Positions 7,286 through 16,173 of a stretch of DNA of 64,000 bases are shown here, piece after piece (within the stretch, counting starts at the first letter, position 1; each line of letters opens with the position of its first letter). Both the position numbers and the translations under genes were made by a program. The stretch is from Clostridium_AD sp964467165 (GTDB lineage: Bacteria; Bacillota; Clostridia; Clostridiales; Clostridiaceae), in contig CAYXOL010000015.1 in NCBI GenBank assembly GCA_964467165.1, positions 29,023 to 93,022 on the forward strand. Reading direction: 5' to 3'. Under the pieces are notes generated by a model, which was not told where the DNA came from, did no database searches, and worked only from the letters and a program-made list of their open reading frames with translations.

Positions 7286-9706
7286 TTAAATATAATTACT
7301 TTTACTGCCCATTATAGCAACTATGGTATTGTGTGACCCTGCCTTTTGCGGCTTAATAGCACCTTCTACCGCTGCTCCATTTAACATTATTTCTTTAATG
7401 CCCTTCTGTACTCCATCTGGATTTTTTATGCTTATATTATAAGTTGCTCCACGCCATACCCGGGTAATTTCGAACTCCTTCCACTCTTCTGGTATGCATG
7501 GATCTATAATCATTCCCTCAAAGCCCAGACGAACTCCTAGCATGTAGTGAGTTGCTGCATAATATGCCCAACCAGCACTTCCTGTAAGCCATGGGTGCCT
7601 TGCTCTACCGTGATTTGTATGATCTTCTCCCATGACAAATTGACAGTAGGAGTATGGTTCAGCTTCGCGAGTCTCTATCATATCATTTTGATTATAAGGT
7701 AATAGGGCGTTGTAGAACTTCATAGCCCTATCACCACGTCCAAGCATGCATTCAGCAATCCAAGCCCAGGGATTTGGATGACTAAAGATAGCTCCATTTT
7801 CCTTAACTCCCTTGTATACACGAGTTACGAAACCTATTCCATCATTCGGTTTTGTATAGGCTGGTGAGACTAAGTGTAGACCAAAGTCTGAATATAAATA
7901 TTTATCCACTGAATCCATACAGGCCTTAGCCCTTTCGGGTGCTGCAACACCAGAAACCACTGCCCAAGTGTTTGACTCAAGGTGAACCTTTCCTTCTTCA
8001 TCTTTTTCAGTGCCTATTTTTTCTCCATCTGCTGTAATTCCACGAATATACCATTCCCCATCCCAAAGCTCATTTTCACATACTTTTTTAACCTTACTTG
8101 CTACTTTCCCATATATCCTTGCATCTTCTAATCTACCTAAAAAGTTAGCACATTCAACAAAATTGTTTAGTGCCCAAAAATGCAGGAAAGATACTAGAGC
8201 ACTTTCCCCGCCTCCAAGATTTAAGCAGTCATTCCAGTCAGCTCTAAGACCTTTACAAATCCCTGTAGCACCAACCTGCTTGGTTGAGAAATCAAGTATT
8301 CTCTTCATGTGGTCATATACCGTAGCTTCTCCTCTATCGGCAAAAGTGACCATCATATCAAAAAACTGGGATTCACCGGTTTCTTTTACATATTCACATA
8401 TTGCTGCAATTAACCATAATGTATCATCTGAGCATGCATCCTTTAAGCCATGTACCACATCCGACATGCTTGGAGTTGGTACAACTGTTGGTGATTTTGA
8501 AGGTAAAACCTTAGAGGTCTCTGGATCAAACCATTCTGACTGAAATAAATGTAGACCGTAACCTATGCTAGACTGTGCACGAAGAAGTTCAATTATACGC
8601 TCCTTACACTTTTTAGGATTTGTATGAGGAATGCACATAACATCTTGAGCGGTGTCTCTATATCCAAGTCCTGTTCTTCCACCTACTTCTATAAATGAAG
8701 CAAACCTAGAGAACACAACGTTTGTTTCTGCTTGATAAAGATTCCATGTATTTATCATGGTGTTCATGCCTTCATTTGGGGTTTTAATCTGAAATGCCTT
8801 TAATTTTACTTCCCAATATTTACGAAGTTCAACAAATGCACTATCTACAGTAGCCAAATCCGAATATTTCTCTTTCATTTTCTTGCCTACACTTCTTGCA
8901 CCAACCCCAACCATAAATATAAGTCTAGTTTCTTCTCCTGGAGATAAGGTTATCTTTTTATGTAGCGCACCGCAGTGATTTCCACCAAGTTCGAAGCTCC
9001 CACTACAAATTCCCTTTTCTACAGCTATTGGATTATCTTCAGTGTGGTAGTTTCCGAGGAACTTATCTCTTAAGCAATCATAGCTATCTGGCTTGAAACT
9101 TGATGCAATATATTGATAGCCTGTGTCCTGGGTATCATAAAAAAGATCATTTTCAATAACTCCATCTTTATAACTAGAACCTGACGCATAAAGACTCATT
9201 TGAAAGTTTTCATTATCCATATCAATATTTTGAAATGAGAACTCTACATAAGAAAATACACTTAATTTACGTGAAACTTTCCCATTATTCTTTATGGTTA
9301 CATCCCATAATTCTACATCCTCATTTACTGGAATAAACAAAACCTGCTCCGCACTTATATCTCTATATTCGCAGGAAAATTTTGAATAAGATAACCCATG
9401 ACGACATTTATAATTGGCCTTTTTAAGGTCCTTGCCAACTGGCTGCCAAGAAATTGTCCAGTAGTCTCCGGATTCATCATCACGGAGGTAAACATAGTGT
9501 CCGGGTCTGTCCAGTGGAACGCCATTTGGTCTAAACCTAGTTATTCTATTGTACTGTGGCTTTTTATAAAATAGGTACCCACCTGCATTCTGAGAAATTA
9601 CCCCGCACATATCTTTAACCCCAAGATAGTTCGTCCAAGATACCGGAACATCGGGACGCTCAATAACATATTCCCTGCATGCATTATCAAAATATCCATA
9701 TCTCAT
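7286..9706 (-). CDS. chbP: N,N'-diacetylchitobiose phosphorylase-type GH94 enzyme
   Basis: A GH94 phosphorylase of 806 residues. Its N-terminus (MRYGYFDN, then PVSWTNYLG), the block RPGHYVYLRDDESGDYW, SKSPTVVPTP near residue 405 and KENGAIFSHPNPWAW near 650 resemble Vibrio chitobiose phosphorylase more than cellobiose phosphorylase (comparison from memory). The catalytic acid is Asp493 in GLRADWNDCLNLGGGES. The start follows AAGGGAGAAGATAAA. The expected reaction is chitobiose plus phosphate to N-acetylglucosamine and its 1-phosphate, feeding the mutase just downstream. It is the fourth gene of an operon behind a complete ABC importer. Another GH94 specificity remains possible, so substrate is less sure than family. 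Confidence 0.82.
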   Translation of the reverse strand: MRYGYFDNACREYVIERPDVPVSWTNYLGVKDMCGVISQNAGGYLFYKKPQYNRITRFRPNGVPLDRPGHYVYLRDDESGDYWTISWQPVGKDLKKANYKCRHGLSYSKFSCEYRDISAEQVLFIPVNEDVELWDVTIKNNGKVSRKLSVFSYVEFSFQNIDMDNENFQMSLYASGSSYKDGVIENDLFYDTQDTGYQYIASSFKPDSYDCLRDKFLGNYHTEDNPIAVEKGICSGSFELGGNHCGALHKKITLSPGEETRLIFMVGVGARSVGKKMKEKYSDLATVDSAFVELRKYWEVKLKAFQIKTPNEGMNTMINTWNLYQAETNVVFSRFASFIEVGGRTGLGYRDTAQDVMCIPHTNPKKCKERIIELLRAQSSIGYGLHLFQSEWFDPETSKVLPSKSPTVVPTPSMSDVVHGLKDACSDDTLWLIAAICEYVKETGESQFFDMMVTFADRGEATVYDHMKRILDFSTKQVGATGICKGLRADWNDCLNLGGGESALVSFLHFWALNNFVECANFLGRLEDARIYGKVASKVKKVCENELWDGEWYIRGITADGEKIGTEKDEEGKVHLESNTWAVVSGVAAPERAKACMDSVDKYLYSDFGLHLVSPAYTKPNDGIGFVTRVYKGVKENGAIFSHPNPWAWIAECMLGRGDRAMKFYNALLPYNQNDMIETREAEPYSYCQFVMGEDHTNHGRARHPWLTGSAGWAYYAATHYMLGVRLGFEGMIIDPCIPEEWKEFEITRVWRGATYNISIKNPDGVQKGIKEIMLNGAAVEGAIKPQKAGSHNTIVAIMGSKSNYI

Positions 9707-9750
9707 TTTATCTTCTCCCTTTATCTATATTAAAATTAAAATAATTTCCA

Positions 9751-10632
9751 TTACCCCTTAACTGCACCAGCTGTCATACCCTTAATTACATATTTTTGAG
9801 AAAATATGTATAGTACTATTACCGGAACTATTGTTATTGTCAGCGCTGCCATCATAGCGCCATAATCCGTAGTAAACTGACTTGAAATTTGTGATAAAAG
9901 AACACTTATAGGTCGTAATTCCCCTGTAAGATATACCAGTGGAAGAAGTAAATCATTATAAGACCATAAAAAAACCATTATGCCTGTGGTGGCCAGCATT
10001 GGAGCAGATAATGGCAGTGTTATTTTCATAAATATTTTTGGTATACTACACCCATCTATTATGGCAGCTTCTTCAAGCTCAACAGGAAGAGACTTCATGA
10101 ATCCCGCCATCATGATTATAGCAAAATTTAAAAATCCAGCAGTATGTGGTACTATTACAGCTAAAAAAGTGTTATTGAAATGAAAAAACTGCAATATTTT
10201 AATATTAGGAATAATAACTGCAAACTGTGGAACAAGCATACTAGCAACTAAAAGTACCATTATTGGGCCATTCAAAAAAAACTTAAATCTTCCTAACACA
10301 AATGCGGCCATTGCTCCGAAAAACAACACTAATACAACAACACTGCCGGAAATAACAAGACTATTAAAAAAACCCCTAGGAATATCTATTTGAGAATATT
10401 TTGCAAGTGCAGCGAAGTTATCAAAATTAATTTTAGTAGGAAAACTAAGAGCACTAGAAATTATTTCAGATGAACTCTTAAAGCTATTCATAATAACCCA
10501 TGCTATTGGTGCAACAGTGGTTATTCCCCATGCTATTAAAATAAAGTGTGTAATAATCTTGGACATCTTAAATTTTGATTTATTATGCTTTTTTTCTATA
10601 TAGATATCTTTTGAAACTTTTGAATTTAACAT
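9751..10632 (-). CDS. Sugar ABC transporter permease (MalG type)
   Basis: A permease of 293 residues with six predicted membrane helices. A cytoplasmic N-terminus of about 25 residues leads into a first helix with TTVAPIAWVIMNSFKSS, the usual MalG start. The EAA loop that contacts the ATPase is at about residues 180-205 (ELEEAAIIDGCSIPKIFMKI). The C-terminus ends in FSQKYVIKGMTAGAVKG, also typical. The start follows GGAGGG. It lies 24 bases behind the MalF-type gene. No ATPase gene is in the window, so the complex presumably uses a shared MsmX-like ATPase encoded elsewhere. Confidence 0.92.
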   Translation of the reverse strand: MLNSKVSKDIYIEKKHNKSKFKMSKIITHFILIAWGITTVAPIAWVIMNSFKSSSEIISSALSFPTKINFDNFAALAKYSQIDIPRGFFNSLVISGSVVVLVLFFGAMAAFVLGRFKFFLNGPIMVLLVASMLVPQFAVIIPNIKILQFFHFNNTFLAVIVPHTAGFLNFAIIMMAGFMKSLPVELEEAAIIDGCSIPKIFMKITLPLSAPMLATTGIMVFLWSYNDLLLPLVYLTGELRPISVLLSQISSQFTTDYGAMMAALTITIVPVIVLYIFSQKYVIKGMTAGAVKG

Positions 10633-10656
10633 ACTCTAACATCCCTCCATAAACAA

Positions 10657-11526
10657 CTAATAACTTATCGGCTCTTTCCTTGCTAGCAATGTAGTAATAA
10701 TAGTCAAGCCAATTCCAATAACAACCATAAGAATAGATAGTGCAGACCCGTAGCCTTGATTCATAGATTGGAATGTAGTTTGATATATATAAGTGCTTAG
10801 TACCTGACTTGAATTCATAGGACCACCCTGGGTTATTACAAATATAATATCAAAAACCTTTATAGCTGATGTAATTACCAGGGCTATAGTTGTAATTATT
10901 ACATCCCGTATAAGTGGAAGTGTTATATATATTGATTTAGTAAGCCCCGTTGCACCATCCAAAGATGCTGATTCATATATATCACTTGGTATTTTTGTAA
11001 GTGCGGTCATAAAAATTACAAAATAAAAACCAGTCATTTGCCAAATATATGGCATCATAGAAAGTAATGCTGAAGATTTTTCAGTTAGCCATATTGTCTT
11101 TGACATTCCAAATACACCTAAAATATTATTCAAAAGACCTGCATCATACTGATATGTAAGTGAAAATAAAAGTCCTATTGCGGAACCCGATACTACAACT
11201 GGAAAAAAGAAAATTGTTCTATAAATCTTAAAACCCCTCTTAACTCCGTCCATTAGCATAGCAAGGAGTAAGGCGATTCCAATTTCAAATATAATACATA
11301 AAATTATTAATAATAATGTGTTTTTAATTGCTATCCCAACTACTGGGTCCTGTAGAAGCCTCCTGTAATTTTCCAATCCAATAAAGGTCTTTTTCATTGA
11401 AAAATAATGCCAATCAGTTAAACTAAAATATAAAGTTTGGATTAGCGGATTAAATAGAAAAATCGTAATTAAAGCAAGAGCTGGTGCTAAAAATAAAAAA
11501 GCATATTTCTTATTCTTTAAAATCAT
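10657..11526 (-). CDS. Sugar ABC transporter permease (MalF type)
   Basis: A permease of about 289 residues with six predicted membrane helices. The ATG at 11526 was chosen: it lies seven bases after AGGGAG and starts MILKNKKYAFLFLAPALALI, a standard MalF-type beginning. The longer frame to 11571 would run into an intercistronic hairpin. The EAA loop near residue 190 reads YESASLDGATGLTKSIYI. It pairs with the MalG-type permease downstream and the lipoprotein upstream to form one importer, probably for chitobiose or a related beta-disaccharide given the operon's phosphorylase. Confidence 0.92.
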   Translation of the reverse strand: MILKNKKYAFLFLAPALALITIFLFNPLIQTLYFSLTDWHYFSMKKTFIGLENYRRLLQDPVVGIAIKNTLLLIILCIIFEIGIALLLAMLMDGVKRGFKIYRTIFFFPVVVSGSAIGLLFSLTYQYDAGLLNNILGVFGMSKTIWLTEKSSALLSMMPYIWQMTGFYFVIFMTALTKIPSDIYESASLDGATGLTKSIYITLPLIRDVIITTIALVITSAIKVFDIIFVITQGGPMNSSQVLSTYIYQTTFQSMNQGYGSALSILMVVIGIGLTIITTLLARKEPISY

Positions 11527-11555
11527 ATTCATTACTCCCTGAAGTATTATTTTAA

Positions 11556-11603
11556 AATACACAATGCACAATAAAATTTATTAGATATTGAGCATTGTGT
11601 ATT
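11556..11603 (-). promoter_or_regulatory. Intercistronic stem-loop between second binding-protein and permease genes
   Basis: Twelve-base perfect arms (11556-11567 and 11592-11603) enclose a 24-base loop between the lipoprotein stop and the permease start. It occupies the same place as the hairpin at 426-463 in the other transporter but has a different sequence. It probably adjusts the ratio of binding protein to permease by mRNA stability or partial termination; the role is inferred. Confidence 0.65.
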
Positions 11604-11634
11604 ATTAATTTGAGATATTACTACCGAGGCTTTA

Positions 11635-12912
11635 TTATTTTGCTAATTTTTGTGCCTCATCAAGCACTTGTTGTGAAGTCTTCTTTCCCGCAACTATATA
11701 TTGCATACCTTTCCATATAGTTGTAAAGGCTTCCTGATTCATGTTATCTCCAGCAGGACTAGTCATGCTAGTAGCATTAGTCATAAATTCACCGATATTT
11801 TTTGATAGTTCACCACCTGTAGTTGAAGCTGGTACATTCTCAAGTGGAACCCCTCCCTTTTCAGCGAACTTAGCAAGTTGCTTTGGCTGAGTCATAAACT
11901 TAACAAATTTCATACCAGCTCCATTTTTCTCGTCATTAAGAGCCTTAGATACATACCATCCTGTGCCTGTACCACCAATGATGTCATTAGCACCCGCTTT
12001 TGCACCAGGTACTAATGGGAAAGGAATTACGCTAACGTTTTCCATTTTCTGAAATGCTCCACCTGACCAAGAACCTGAAATAAACATTGCAGCTTTCTTA
12101 TCAGCAAAAGCCTGAGCACAAGCAGCTTGTTTAATTGTTAAAGCATCTGCTGTAAATGCTTTTTTATCATAGAGGTCTTTAGCCAGTGCAAGTGCCGGAG
12201 ACCAACTGGCATCAAAGGCTTTATTATGACCTTCTACTCCTCCTTGTGAAAGTAATAATGTTTCAATTAAATAATGTGGTTCTTCAGCAAAGGAACAGGC
12301 GATTGGAGTTATGTTCTTTGCATTAAGTACTGGAATAGCCTTTATAATATCTTCATAAGTCTTAGGAATTTCAAGTCCATTATTCTTAAATAAATCGGTA
12401 TTTATCCATACTCCTTCAAAAAAACCAATGTAAGGAAGTGCATAAAGTTTACCCTCATATTGACCAGCCTCCAGGCCAGCTTTCTTAAAGTTTGCAGCCC
12501 AAGTAGGATCTTTAGCTAATTCATCTTCCCAAGAAATTACCTTACCGGAATCAACAAGCGGTTTTCCAGCTGCGCCATTAAATCCATATGTTACATCCGG
12601 TTCATTACCTGAAGCAAAATCAGTATTTATTTTTGTTTTAAAAGCCTCACTTGCAGCAGAAGTAGCTTCATCTATGACTTTGATTTTAGGATTTTCAGTT
12701 TGGAAATCTTTTATAGCCTGTTGCCATACTTCTGTGTATGGATCTGCACCAGTAAAAGTTGTTTCTACTCTAATTGTTACTTCTTTGTCCTCTACAGATG
12801 TTGTACTTGTAGTTGTACCTGCATCCTTGTTACCACATCCAACTAAAGTTGAAGCCAGCATTGCAGTTGTCATGAGCAAACAAATTAATTTTTTGGATTT
12901 TTTCATTTTCAT
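11635..12912 (-). CDS. Sugar ABC transporter substrate-binding lipoprotein (second system)
   Basis: A 425-residue family 1 solute-binding protein. The signal peptide has a basic MKMKKSKK start, a hydrophobic core and a lipobox LVGC with Cys26 as the lipid site, followed by a Thr/Ser-rich linker. The body carries the usual features: FQTENPKIKVIDE near residue 70, DVTYGFNGAAGKPLVDSG near 105, and GGTGTGWYVSKALNDEKNG near 315. The start follows a GGGGGG site. It is first in an operon of binding protein, two permeases, GH94 phosphorylase and phosphohexomutase, and it diverges from a YesM/YesN two-component pair that may control it. Confidence 0.92.
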   Translation of the reverse strand: MKMKKSKKLICLLMTTAMLASTLVGCGNKDAGTTTSTTSVEDKEVTIRVETTFTGADPYTEVWQQAIKDFQTENPKIKVIDEATSAASEAFKTKINTDFASGNEPDVTYGFNGAAGKPLVDSGKVISWEDELAKDPTWAANFKKAGLEAGQYEGKLYALPYIGFFEGVWINTDLFKNNGLEIPKTYEDIIKAIPVLNAKNITPIACSFAEEPHYLIETLLLSQGGVEGHNKAFDASWSPALALAKDLYDKKAFTADALTIKQAACAQAFADKKAAMFISGSWSGGAFQKMENVSVIPFPLVPGAKAGANDIIGGTGTGWYVSKALNDEKNGAGMKFVKFMTQPKQLAKFAEKGGVPLENVPASTTGGELSKNIGEFMTNATSMTSPAGDNMNQEAFTTIWKGMQYIVAGKKTSQQVLDEAQKLAK

Positions 12913-12946
12913 ATCCCCCCATTTTTTATTTCTACAATATTGTTAA

Positions 12947-12958
12947 GTAAATGTTTAC
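12947..12958. promoter_or_regulatory. Palindrome in the divergent promoter region
   Basis: GTAAATGTTTAC is a near-perfect palindrome, 35 bases in front of the binding-protein start, within the 227-base region between that operon and the yesM-type gene. It does not match the AAACnCGnGTTT core, so it may be bound by a different regulator such as CcpA or the YesN-type protein. No function can be assigned. Confidence 0.4.
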
Positions 12959-13139
12959 ATAATCCTTATCCCTTACAAGCAAATTATATCATCCATACCA
13001 GAAACATTAAATCAGTTCATATTGGTATTTATTTGTTTATTTTGGCTTGTGAACAAAAGCATAGAATTATAGGTAGATTTTCAGTATAATTATAGCAAAT
13101 ACACTAATATTAAATTTAGCTTATGAAAGGACTTTTATT

Positions 13140-14900
13140 ATGAGAAGCCATTCTATGAAAACCAAACTTATTATTATTGCAATTGTATTTATTCTTTATC
13201 CTACAATAATTATCGGATATTTAGGATATGTAAATTATTCAAAAATGATCAAAGAAAAAGCTATTGTAGACTATCAAAGTGCAGCTGCGCAACTGACCCA
13301 ATCACTTTCAGACAGAATGAATAAGCTTAATCTTTTCTCAATACAACTTTTTTATGACCGCAAAATAATTGATACAAACACACTAATTAATTCTAATAAT
13401 TTAGATTTTATATATGAAAATAATTTCCAACAGTATTTACAATCCTTACTTTTCTCTAAATATGAGCTAAACGAAATTCTCATTAAATATTCTGACAGTG
13501 GAAAAATTTTTCAAGCAAATAGAACTTTTGTAGCTACTACAGATTGCTACACCAATATAGATAAGTTAAATGAGGTAGCCATAAAAGGGAAAGGAGCACC
13601 AGTATGGTATGTAGTAAGTAAAAACGGAAAAATAGATGGTATATACCTGACAAAATCCATATATGATTTATTAGATGTAAATAAAGAAGTGGGTCTTTTA
13701 GCCTTTAAAATAGATAATCAATACTTTATGGAAGTATTTAATAATATAATAATCAACTCAAAGCAAACTTTGGGCCTCTATGGCAGCAATGGCCAATTAA
13801 TGTTTATAAATAATAGTTTTGACGTTAATTCTAATAAATCCATACAATCTTTTCTTAATTCTAATTTAGACAAAGGTGAAGGAGAAATAAAAACTAAAAA
13901 TGATTCTATATATATGATATATGACACAATTAAACCAGCCAATTGGAAACTCGTTGTTGGAATTTCAGGAAATGTATTATTTAAAGAGCTACGAAATGTA
14001 GCTAAATTTAGTATAATGCTTTGTATTGCTACTCTTCCTATTTGCTTATTACTTATAAATTATTTATATAGCACAATGATACGTCCACTGAATATATTGA
14101 TAAAAAAAATGAAGGACCTAGAAAATGGTAACATAGGTGTAATAATAGAAAGTAATCGCCGGGATGAATTTGGTTTCGTATTTCGTACCTTTAACAAAAT
14201 GTCGGAAAATATAAAAAACTTGATTGATACAGTGTATAAAGAGCAAATTGTAATGAAGCAATCTGAAATTAACGCATTGCAAGCTCAAATTAATCCTCAC
14301 TTTTTATATAATACACTTGAGTCCATTAACTGGAAGGCAAAAATGCACGGAGATGATGAGGTCAGTGAAATGATTTCTTCTTTTTCCTACATTATAGAAG
14401 CAAACCTAAATAGGAGCAATGAGAAATTTATTCCCGTTTATAAAGAAATCGAATACATCAAAAGCTATAAATTCTTAATACAGAAACGATTCGGTAAAAA
14501 AATAGCATTTAATTTATCTATTGATGAAGACACTCTTAATAATAGGCTTCCCAAGCTCTTAATCCAACCTATAATTGAAAACACAATACATCATGGGCTT
14601 GAAATGAAAAAAGGTGGAGGTACTGTAGATATTACGATAAAGAAGGAAGGCAATCAACTAATTATTACTGTAGCCGATGACGGGTTAGGCATTGAGAAAA
14701 GTAAATTACTTATGCTACTAGACGACATGAGCGATGATAAATTTTCAGATATAGATAATATCTTAGATAATTCTAAGATAGGTGTACTTAATGTACATCG
14801 TAGAATTAGACTGCTTTATGGTAGTGAATATGGTCTAAAAATAGAGAGTCAAGAGGGTATGTGGACTATTGTTACAATTAAGGTGCCTACCAACATATAA
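13140..14900 (+). CDS. Sensor histidine kinase, YesM family
   Basis: A membrane sensor kinase of 586 residues. A helix at residues 9-29 and another near 280-305 enclose an extracytoplasmic sensing domain of about 250 residues. A HAMP linker follows (SNRRDEFGFVFRTFNKMSENI), then the His_kinase domain with phospho-acceptor His387 in QINPHFLYNTLESINW, and a HATPase domain with the N box (IQPIIENTIHHGL) and G box (VADDGLGIEKS). The start follows GAAAGGACTTTTATT. It is 17 bases from the response-regulator gene. Such pairs usually sense extracellular sugars and control the neighbouring ABC importer, here divergent. Confidence 0.92.
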   Translation: MRSHSMKTKLIIIAIVFILYPTIIIGYLGYVNYSKMIKEKAIVDYQSAAAQLTQSLSDRMNKLNLFSIQLFYDRKIIDTNTLINSNNLDFIYENNFQQYLQSLLFSKYELNEILIKYSDSGKIFQANRTFVATTDCYTNIDKLNEVAIKGKGAPVWYVVSKNGKIDGIYLTKSIYDLLDVNKEVGLLAFKIDNQYFMEVFNNIIINSKQTLGLYGSNGQLMFINNSFDVNSNKSIQSFLNSNLDKGEGEIKTKNDSIYMIYDTIKPANWKLVVGISGNVLFKELRNVAKFSIMLCIATLPICLLLINYLYSTMIRPLNILIKKMKDLENGNIGVIIESNRRDEFGFVFRTFNKMSENIKNLIDTVYKEQIVMKQSEINALQAQINPHFLYNTLESINWKAKMHGDDEVSEMISSFSYIIEANLNRSNEKFIPVYKEIEYIKSYKFLIQKRFGKKIAFNLSIDEDTLNNRLPKLLIQPIIENTIHHGLEMKKGGGTVDITIKKEGNQLIITVADDGLGIEKSKLLMLLDDMSDDKFSDIDNILDNSKIGVLNVHRRIRLLYGSEYGLKIESQEGMWTIVTIKVPTNI

Positions 14901-14917
14901 AAGGGGGTGTATATTAA

Positions 14918-15757
14918 ATGTATAGAGTACTTATAATTGATGACGAAGAAATCATAAGAGAAGGTCTAAAAACTGTTATTAATTGGGATTCAATGGGGTG
15001 TAGCGTTGTAGGTGAGGCCGTAGACGGGGATGAAGGACTAGAAATGCTCTCCTCACTTCAACCTGATATTGTATTCACCGACATCCGAATGCCTGGTTTA
15101 AATGGTTTAGAGATGATTTCTAAGCTAAAGGAACATAAGCACGGATGTAAAATAATAATATTATCTGGCTTTAGAGATTTCGAGTATGCTCAACAAGCTG
15201 TTAGACTTGGAGCCTTTAGATTCCTACTTAAGCCCACAGATACTAAGGAAATAATCCTTTCCATCGAAGAAGCTATTATTGAACTTAAAAAAGTAAAATC
15301 TAATGAAGAAATTTTAAAAAATTTAAAAAGAAAAGTTAAAGAAGATTATAATTTAAGCGATAAAGTTACAATTACGGAAGATAAATCACTTAATACTAAT
15401 GAAAAAAACTCTAAATTTCTTGTAGTTAAAGCCCTTTCTTTTATGAAGGAAAACGTATCTCTTGGCTTAACCTTAAAAGATGTATCCGCCTATTTATATA
15501 TCAGTACTTGGTACCTTAGTAAACTGATAAAAAAGGAGACTGGTAGTACATTTATTGATATACTAAGTGAAATACGTATTGAAGAGGCTAAAAAATTATT
15601 AATTCAGCCCCAATATAAAATTTATGAGGTTGCTGCAATGATAGGCATTACAGACGTAACTTACTTCAATAAACTCTTTAAAAGTACCACTGGTTTAAAA
15701 CCTATGGAGTATCGAAATAAGATTTCTAATAATGCACAAGATGGGGTTTACTTATGA
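14918..15757 (+). CDS. AraC-type response regulator, YesN family
   Basis: A response regulator of 279 residues. The receiver domain (about 1-120) has the acidic pair DDEE at residues 8-11, phospho-acceptor Asp55 in FTDIRMPG, and Lys near 105 in LLKPTD. A linker of about 50 residues leads to a C-terminal AraC domain with two helix-turn-helix motifs (SAYLYISTWYLSKLIKKETG and VAAMIGITDVTYFNKLFKS). It is shorter than many YesN proteins because the linker is short. The start follows AAAGGGGGTGTATATTAA. Its stop overlaps the start of the GtcA-like gene (ATGA), an unusual partner for a sugar-sensing pair. Confidence 0.92.
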   Translation: MYRVLIIDDEEIIREGLKTVINWDSMGCSVVGEAVDGDEGLEMLSSLQPDIVFTDIRMPGLNGLEMISKLKEHKHGCKIIILSGFRDFEYAQQAVRLGAFRFLLKPTDTKEIILSIEEAIIELKKVKSNEEILKNLKRKVKEDYNLSDKVTITEDKSLNTNEKNSKFLVVKALSFMKENVSLGLTLKDVSAYLYISTWYLSKLIKKETGSTFIDILSEIRIEEAKKLLIQPQYKIYEVAAMIGITDVTYFNKLFKSTTGLKPMEYRNKISNNAQDGVYL

Positions 15758-16170
15758 TAAAAAAAGAATTATTTGATATAAAATTTTTAAAATTCGTATT
15801 AGTAGGAATAATAAATACTATATTCGGTACCGGAATAATGTTTTTGCTGTATAACTTAACATACTTGGGCTATTGGGGCTCTTCTGCCCTATCCTATATA
15901 TTAGCAAGTATCTTAAGCTTTTTTCTTAATAAAAATTTTACTTTTAGAAATAATGAATCTACTGTAAAAACAGCACTAAGATTTTCTGCGAATATTGCTG
16001 TTTGTTATTTGGTTGCATACAGCATTTCAAAGCCAATTGTAACCATGATACTTTCCAATACTAATTTATCAAAGAGTATAGTTGAGCAATTCTCTATGAT
16101 TTTTGGTATGGTTTTGTTTACTGCACTGAACTATGTAGGCCAGAGGTATTTTGCTTTCAAGGAAAAATAA
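15754..16170 (+). CDS. GtrA/GtcA-family lipid-linked sugar flippase
   Basis: A small membrane protein of 138 residues with four predicted helices, of the GtrA/GtcA family thought to flip undecaprenyl-phosphate sugars to the outer face. Family marks are FLKFVLVGIINTIFGTGIMF near the start, a Ser-rich second helix with SFFLNKNFTFRN, and the C-terminal ALNYVGQRYFAFKE. The start overlaps the response-regulator stop by four bases, which implies translational coupling. It converges on a CsbB-like glycosyltransferase gene with only three bases between the stops. With that gene and the YfhO gene it makes the set known to glycosylate lipoteichoic acid in Bacillus and Listeria. Confidence 0.85.
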   Translation: MIKKELFDIKFLKFVLVGIINTIFGTGIMFLLYNLTYLGYWGSSALSYILASILSFFLNKNFTFRNNESTVKTALRFSANIAVCYLVAYSISKPIVTMILSNTNLSKSIVEQFSMIFGMVLFTALNYVGQRYFAFKEK

Positions 16171-16173
16171 GTT

